10,352 bases of DNA, from positions 1-10,352 of the forward strand of contig QMMT01000036.1 in the NCBI GenBank assembly GCA_003647385.1. Reading direction: 5' to 3'. Source of the stretch: Deltaproteobacteria bacterium. GTDB taxonomy: Bacteria; Desulfobacterota; Desulfobacteria; Desulfobacterales; Desulfobacteraceae. The notes under the pieces were generated by a model. That model saw nothing but the letters and a program-made list of their open reading frames with translations. It was not told where the DNA came from and searched no databases. The translations under genes and the position numbers were made by a program. Of the stretch, positions 7,250 to 10,352 are shown in pieces. Position 1 is the stretch's first letter. The number at the start of each line of letters is the position of its first letter.

Positions 7250-7552
7250 ATGGCTAAAGGAAACGGTTTTACAATGAGTGATGACCCAAAAGGTGCCAAT
7301 GATCCGTTACCCAAAATTGATTTTTCAAGTTTTGTTTTGTCATTATATTCGTCAGGGCTGGTTCAACTTGGCAAGGTTGAAGATCCTTCAACCGGGAAAA
7401 AATCCATCAACCTTGGCCTTGCAAAGGACACCATAGATATGATTGCCATGCTGGAAGAAAAAACTCAAGGCAACCTGACTGAAGAAGAAGAAAACCTTCT
7501 CAAAGCATTGCTCAGTGAAATCAGAATGGCATATGTTGAGGCAAAAACTTGA
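7250..7552 (+). CDS. DUF1844 domain protein
   Basis: A 100-residue hydrophilic protein that fits the DUF1844 family along nearly its whole length: LPKIDFSSFVLSLYSS at 20-35, the short loop VEDPSTGKK at 43-51, LAKDTIDMIAMLEEKT at 57-72 and GNLTEEEENLL at 74-84. The family has no established function. The sequence looks like a small, mainly helical cytoplasmic protein with no catalytic motif, signal peptide or membrane segment. The ATG has AAGGAG at 7236-7241, eight bases upstream. It follows the phosphopantetheinyl transferase-like gene by 24 bases and overlaps ispE by four, so it should be translated from the same message. Confidence 0.88.
   Translation: MAKGNGFTMSDDPKGANDPLPKIDFSSFVLSLYSSGLVQLGKVEDPSTGKKSINLGLAKDTIDMIAMLEEKTQGNLTEEEENLLKALLSEIRMAYVEAKT
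7538..7541 (+). promoter_or_regulatory. ribosome binding site for the TTG start of ispE
   Basis: GAGG inside the last codons of the DUF1844 gene lies seven bases before the TTG at 7549. There is no ATG or GTG near the N-terminal homology, so this site decides the start. Confidence 0.6.
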
Positions 7553-8427
7553 TAAAAAAGGTTAAATCCTTTGCAAAGATAAATTTGTTTTTATATGTCA
7601 CCTCCAAACGAGAAGATGGATATCATAACCTTAACTCTTTGATGACACAGATTGAACTGTGTGATGATATTTTCATTGATTTTTCTAAAAAAGAAGTGTC
7701 TATCGTTTGTGCGCATCCTGATGTTCCGGAAGATGAAACAAATCTTGCTTATAAAGCAGCAATTTTGTTTCACCGCTCACTGGAACCTGTCAGCAATGAA
7801 CAACACTTCGGGTTTTCTATTAAAATAATAAAACGGATTCCTCCCGGCGGAGGATTAGGGGGGGGGAGCAGCAATGCAGCTGCCGTTTTAATGGCCTTGA
7901 ACAATTATTACAAAAAACCTTTTTCAAAACCGGAACTGATGAAAATGGGGTTGAAACTGGGTGCAGATGTTCCTTTTTTTATTTTTGGAAGTCCGGCCAT
8001 TGCCAAAGGTGTTGGAGAAAGGCTTGAAAAAGTATCAAATTTGAGGCCTTATCATCTTGTTTTGTGCGATCCCGGGATTGCCGCCTCAACAGCAGAAGTA
8101 TATAAAAATATTGATTTTAGATTGACATCAAAGCAAAAATATAATATCAATACTGGTTTGAATGTACTGTTACGGGGACAGGAATTTGATGTAAGGGATC
8201 AGATGCACAATGACCTTGAAGAATCAGCGTGCAGGCTGTATCCTGAGATTAAAGAAACAAAAGAAGAGATGCAATTGTTGCTGCAAAGAAAAGTGTATAT
8301 GACAGGAAGCGGCTCATCTCTTTTTGCTCTTTTTTCAGGCAGGAAAACTGCAAAGACGGGCTGTGAAAGGCTCTTGAAAGAGTGGGCAAAAAGCAAGAAA
8401 AATGTAATTCTTTCCTCGTTTAACTGA
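7549..8427 (+). CDS. ispE: 4-diphosphocytidyl-2-C-methyl-D-erythritol kinase
   Basis: IspE phosphorylates CDP-methylerythritol at the 2-hydroxyl, the fourth step of the MEP (non-mevalonate) isoprenoid pathway. This 292-residue GHMP kinase has K10 in SFAKINLFL, REDGYHNL at 21-28, the ATP-binding glycine loop PPGGGLGGGSSNAAA at 98-112, GADVPFF at 138-144 with catalytic D140, and the third motif MTGSGSSLF at 251-259. The start is TTG at 7549, overlapping the DUF1844 stop as TTGA. It is supported by GAGG at 7538-7541 with seven bases of spacing, and by homology that begins at the second residue. The glycine loop is encoded through an uninterrupted run of nine Gs at 7858-7866. tRNA-Gln and prs follow. 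Confidence 0.97.
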   Translation: MIKKVKSFAKINLFLYVTSKREDGYHNLNSLMTQIELCDDIFIDFSKKEVSIVCAHPDVPEDETNLAYKAAILFHRSLEPVSNEQHFGFSIKIIKRIPPGGGLGGGSSNAAAVLMALNNYYKKPFSKPELMKMGLKLGADVPFFIFGSPAIAKGVGERLEKVSNLRPYHLVLCDPGIAASTAEVYKNIDFRLTSKQKYNINTGLNVLLRGQEFDVRDQMHNDLEESACRLYPEIKETKEEMQLLLQRKVYMTGSGSSLFALFSGRKTAKTGCERLLKEWAKSKKNVILSSFN

Positions 8428-8438
8428 AAAGTTAAGAG
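8415..8438 (+). other. small hairpin overlapping the ispE stop codon
   Basis: TTAACT (8420-8425), a GAAA loop, and AGTTAA (8430-8435) form a 6-bp stem, with CTC (8415-8417) and GAG (8436-8438) able to add three more pairs across a two-base bulge. It is A/T-rich, and only TTTAA follows. It may help RNA processing upstream of the tRNA, or be chance; it is too weak to call a terminator. Confidence 0.2.
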
Positions 8439-8461
8439 TTTAATGTACTGGTTAAATGTTT

Positions 8462-8536
8462 TGGGGCGTCGTCAAGTGGTAAGACACAGGGTTTTGATCC
8501 CTGCATTCGGAGGTTCGAGTCCTCTCGCCCCAGCCA
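8462..8536 (+). tRNA. tRNA-Gln (anticodon TTG)
   Basis: A 75-nt tRNA with encoded CCA. The acceptor stem TGGGGCG (8462-8468) pairs with CGCCCCA (8526-8532), including the U1-A72 pair typical of tRNA-Gln. The D stem is GTC/GAC (8471-8473 with 8483-8485). The anticodon stem CAGGG/CCCTG encloses TTTTGAT, with anticodon TTG at 8494-8496. The variable loop is CATTC. The T arm is GGAGG-TTCGAGT-CCTCT with one G-U pair. The discriminator base is G8533, followed by CCA (8534-8536). It sits 34 bases after ispE and 47 before prs with no clear promoter of its own, so it is probably cut from the operon transcript. Confidence 0.98.
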
Positions 8537-8583
8537 TGTTTTTATAACCAGGTTTATATAATTTTGAAAAAAGAGATTTTGAT

Positions 8584-9522
8584 ATGAATGGCTTGTCAAT
8601 TTTTGCAGGAAATTCAAACCCGGTTCTTGCAGACAGGATTTCGGAGTATCTGGCAAAACCGCTGGGTCGATTAAAAGTCAACCGTTTCAGTGATGGAGAA
8701 ACCCAGGTTGAAATTCATGAGAATGTAAGGAAACAGGAAATTTTTGTGATTCAATCCACTTGTAAGCCTGTGAATGACAATCTTGTTGAATTGCTGCTTC
8801 TCATTGATGCCTTTAAACGGTCTTCTGCCAGTAGAATCACAGCGGTTATTCCTTATTTTGGATATTCACGCCAGGACAAAAAAGTGAATCCCAGGGTTCC
8901 CATCAGTGCCAAGTTAATCGCGGATCTTCTTGAAAATACGGGCGTTCACAGAGTGATTACAATGGATCTGCATGCCGGACAAATCCAAGGATTTTTTAAT
9001 TGTCCGGTGGATAACCTATATGCTGCACCCATCATTATTGATGATATTAAGACCCGTCATCCTGAAAGTATGGTTGTGGTATCGCCTGATGCCGGTGGTG
9101 TTGAAAGGGCAAGGGCCTATGCCAAACGGCTGAATGCAAGCCTTGCCATTATAGATAAACGAAGAAGTGCGCCCAACAAGGCAAAGGCAATGGCCATTAT
9201 CGGGAATGTTCAGGATAAAACTGCCATTATTCTGGATGATATGGTTGACACGGCAGGTACATTGACGGAAGCCGCAAGTGTTATCGTGAAAAATGGTGCA
9301 AAAGCAGTCCATGCGTATTGTACGCATCCTGTACTTTCCGGACCAGCCATTGATCGAATAGATAAATCATCTTTAAGTTCTCTGGTTGTAACAGATACCA
9401 TCCCTCTGTCAAAAGAGGCAAAATCATGTGATAAGATTGAGACGCTGTCCATTGCCAAACTGGTTGGTGAAGCAATTATGCGTAGTTACAGGGGTGATTC
9501 TGTAAATTCTCTATTTGTATAA
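8584..9522 (+). CDS. prs: ribose-phosphate pyrophosphokinase
   Basis: PRPP synthetase transfers pyrophosphate from ATP to ribose 5-phosphate, supplying PRPP for purines, pyrimidines, NAD, histidine and tryptophan. The 312-residue protein is the normal length for class I enzymes. Motifs are NRFSDGET at 33-40, PYFGYSRQDKK at 90-100 (ATP binding), DLHAGQIQGFF at 128-138 with H130, SPDAGG at 167-172, the flexible-loop residues DKRR at 191-194, and the PRPP-binding loop ILDDMVDTAGT at 216-226. The start is ATG at 8584, with a modest AGAG at 8572-8575 eight bases upstream. It lies between tRNA-Gln and rplY as in many Proteobacteria. No truncation or unusual key residue is seen. Confidence 0.98.
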   Translation: MNGLSIFAGNSNPVLADRISEYLAKPLGRLKVNRFSDGETQVEIHENVRKQEIFVIQSTCKPVNDNLVELLLLIDAFKRSSASRITAVIPYFGYSRQDKKVNPRVPISAKLIADLLENTGVHRVITMDLHAGQIQGFFNCPVDNLYAAPIIIDDIKTRHPESMVVVSPDAGGVERARAYAKRLNASLAIIDKRRSAPNKAKAMAIIGNVQDKTAIILDDMVDTAGTLTEAASVIVKNGAKAVHAYCTHPVLSGPAIDRIDKSSLSSLVVTDTIPLSKEAKSCDKIETLSIAKLVGEAIMRSYRGDSVNSLFV

Positions 9523-9538
9523 AATAATTGATATATTA

Positions 9539-9561
9539 GTCATCTGCATGACTGCATGCAG
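9539..9561 (+). promoter_or_regulatory. two overlapping hairpins just upstream of the rplY RBS
   Basis: GTCAT (9539-9543) can pair with ATGAC (9548-9552) around a CTGC loop. Alternatively CTGCATG (9544-9550) can pair with CATGCAG (9555-9561) around ACTG. The two structures share bases and exclude each other, and the second ends four bases before the GGAGG of rplY. A role in controlling L25 translation, or as a processing site between prs and rplY, is possible but not shown by sequence alone. Confidence 0.35.
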
Positions 9562-9565
9562 TTAC

Positions 9566-9570
9566 GGAGG
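9566..9570 (+). promoter_or_regulatory. ribosome binding site for the TTG start of rplY
   Basis: GGAGG, a near-ideal Shine-Dalgarno sequence, is eight bases before TTG at 9579. L25 homology begins at that codon, and the next in-frame ATG is far inside the domain, so TTG is the real start. Confidence 0.85.
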
Positions 9571-9578
9571 AAAGAACT

Positions 9579-10244
9579 TTGGAATTAATTGAATTAAATG
9601 CGAAATTAAGAGAAAACAGCGGGAAAGGTGCTGCCAGAAGATTAAGAATGAACAATGCCATTCCTGCAATTGTTTATGGTGCAAAAACAGACTCTGCAAT
9701 GCTCTCCATTGAAACGGCTGAGTTTATAAAAATTATCAGGAAACATGGTTCAACCGGGCTTTTTTTCAGCCTTAAGGTTGAAGGGGGGGGCAAAAAAGAA
9801 AGAATTGCCATGCTCAAGGACATGCAGATGGATACGTTTGGGTTAAACTATCTCCATATTGATCTGCATGAGATTGATATGGACACAAAGGTTACCGTCA
9901 GTATTCCGGTTGAGGCAATCGGTGAAAGTGAAGGCGTCAAAGAAGGCGGTGTTCTCCAGGTTATCAGACGAGAACTTGATGTGGTCTGTAAGCCGGCTGA
10001 TACACCCACCAGCATTCAGATTGATATTTCCAACCTTGACATTGGTGATTCCGTCCATGTTGAGGAGATTGATCTGGATGAAAATGTTGAAATTCCCCAT
10101 GAAGTCGACTTTACAGTTATAACAATCGGCGCACCGGTAGTTGAAGAAGAAGAGGTTGAAGAAGAAGACGAACTTCTGGAAGAGGGAGAAGGTGAAGCTG
10201 AAGAGACTTCTGAAGGATCTTCTGAAGAAGCTTCTGAAGAATAA
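9579..10244 (+). CDS. rplY: 50S ribosomal protein L25/general stress protein Ctc
   Basis: L25 of the long Ctc/TL5 type, which binds 5S rRNA on the large ribosomal subunit. In the 221-residue protein, residues 1-94 form the 5S-binding L25 domain (ENSGKGAARRLR at 12-23, IPAIVYG at 28-34, and a typical domain end YLHIDLHEID at 91-100). Residues about 100-187 form the C-terminal beta domain (VSIPVEAIGESEGVKEGG at 107-124, DISNLDIGDSVHVEEI at 149-164). A 33-residue tail from 189 onward contains 20 acidic residues and is probably disordered. The start is TTG, supported by a strong RBS and by homology from the first residue. The gene contains a run of eight Gs at 9783-9790. It is 56 bases after prs and 11 before pth, in the usual prs-rplY-pth order. 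Confidence 0.95.
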   Translation: MELIELNAKLRENSGKGAARRLRMNNAIPAIVYGAKTDSAMLSIETAEFIKIIRKHGSTGLFFSLKVEGGGKKERIAMLKDMQMDTFGLNYLHIDLHEIDMDTKVTVSIPVEAIGESEGVKEGGVLQVIRRELDVVCKPADTPTSIQIDISNLDIGDSVHVEEIDLDENVEIPHEVDFTVITIGAPVVEEEEVEEEDELLEEGEGEAEETSEGSSEEASEE

Positions 10245-10255
10245 TTCTTTTGTAG

Positions 10256-10352
10256 ATGCCGGATTCAAAATTTAAAATTATTGCGGGCCTGGGCAATCCA
10301 GGTAAAAATTATGCCCGGACCCGCCATAATATTGGCTTTTTAGCTATTGAAG
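10256..10352 (+). CDS. pth: peptidyl-tRNA hydrolase (5' part, cut by window end)
   Basis: Only the first 32 codons are present; the gene runs off the right edge. The reading contains [21 protein letters not shown], seen here as GLGNPG (residues 11-16) with the conserved asparagine at 14, and TRHNIGF (22-28) with the catalytic histidine at 24. Pth frees peptides from prematurely released peptidyl-tRNA and is essential. The ATG at 10256 is preceded directly by an in-frame TAG, and no other start fits. No clear Shine-Dalgarno sequence is seen in the 11 bases after the rplY stop, so translation probably depends on ribosomes finishing rplY. Confidence 0.95.
   Translation, partial: MPDSKFKIIAGLGNPGKNYARTRHNIGFLAIE

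Noticed and set aside
8432..8681. Minus-strand reading frames containing GREDSNLRMQGSKP and GARGLEPPNAG
   Set aside because: They are the antisense translation of the tRNA-Gln gene, a well-known source of false proteins with this kind of sequence; they also run into prs.
9788..9800. Programmed frameshift at C-AAA-AAA-G in rplY
   Set aside because: The codon phase is GGC AAA AAA GAA, not the A-AAA-AAG phase of known -1 slippery sites, and the zero-frame product is a complete L25.
1..10352. Mobile element, CRISPR array, defence or secretion system
   Set aside because: No transposase, integrase, spaced repeats or matching protein families were found; gene order and uniform composition look like stable core genome.

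Overview
The window is a gene-dense bacterial segment of moderate to low GC with every gene on the + strand. The gene content (formate-THF ligase next to FolD, a fused ADP-forming acyl-CoA synthetase, a Tm-1-like protein, a DUF1844 protein, and the ispE-tRNA-Gln-prs-rplY-pth cluster) and the protein sequences suggest a strictly anaerobic Desulfobacterota member, most likely a Desulfobacteraceae-type sulfate reducer. This assignment is inference from family knowledge; no database search was possible.

Layout. 1-247 is an AT-rich leader. 248-2023 is fhs. A perfect 15-bp hairpin (2057-2089) and a set of short complementary repeats separate it from folD (2170-3060), which ends in a clear Rho-independent terminator (3098-3139). 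3204-4418 encodes a Tm-1-like/UPF0261 protein. After a 111-bp gap, a tightly packed run begins: fused acyl-CoA synthetase (4530-6656), a small phosphopantetheinyl transferase-like protein (6653-7225), a DUF1844 protein (7250-7552), ispE (7549-8427), tRNA-Gln(TTG) (8462-8536), prs (8584-9522), rplY (9579-10244) and the 5' end of pth (10256 to the window edge).

How the genes fit together. Fhs and FolD catalyse consecutive tetrahydrofolate C1 steps (formate/10-formyl-THF/methenyl-THF/methylene-THF) of the methyl branch of the Wood-Ljungdahl pathway, which complete-oxidising sulfate reducers run oxidatively and where Fhs can yield ATP. The ADP-forming acyl-CoA synthetase can also conserve thioester energy as ATP. 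IspE (isoprenoid precursors), Prs (PRPP), L25 and Pth (translation) are housekeeping genes in an arrangement common in Proteobacteria.

Most of the window is ordinary core genome and I see no clearly new system. The points most worth a second look are the coupled acyl-CoA synthetase/phosphopantetheinyl transferase pair, the Tm-1-like gene, mutually exclusive RNA structures in front of folD and rplY, two TTGA stop/start overlaps, and a nine-G run inside ispE. No mobile elements, CRISPR arrays or defence genes were seen.
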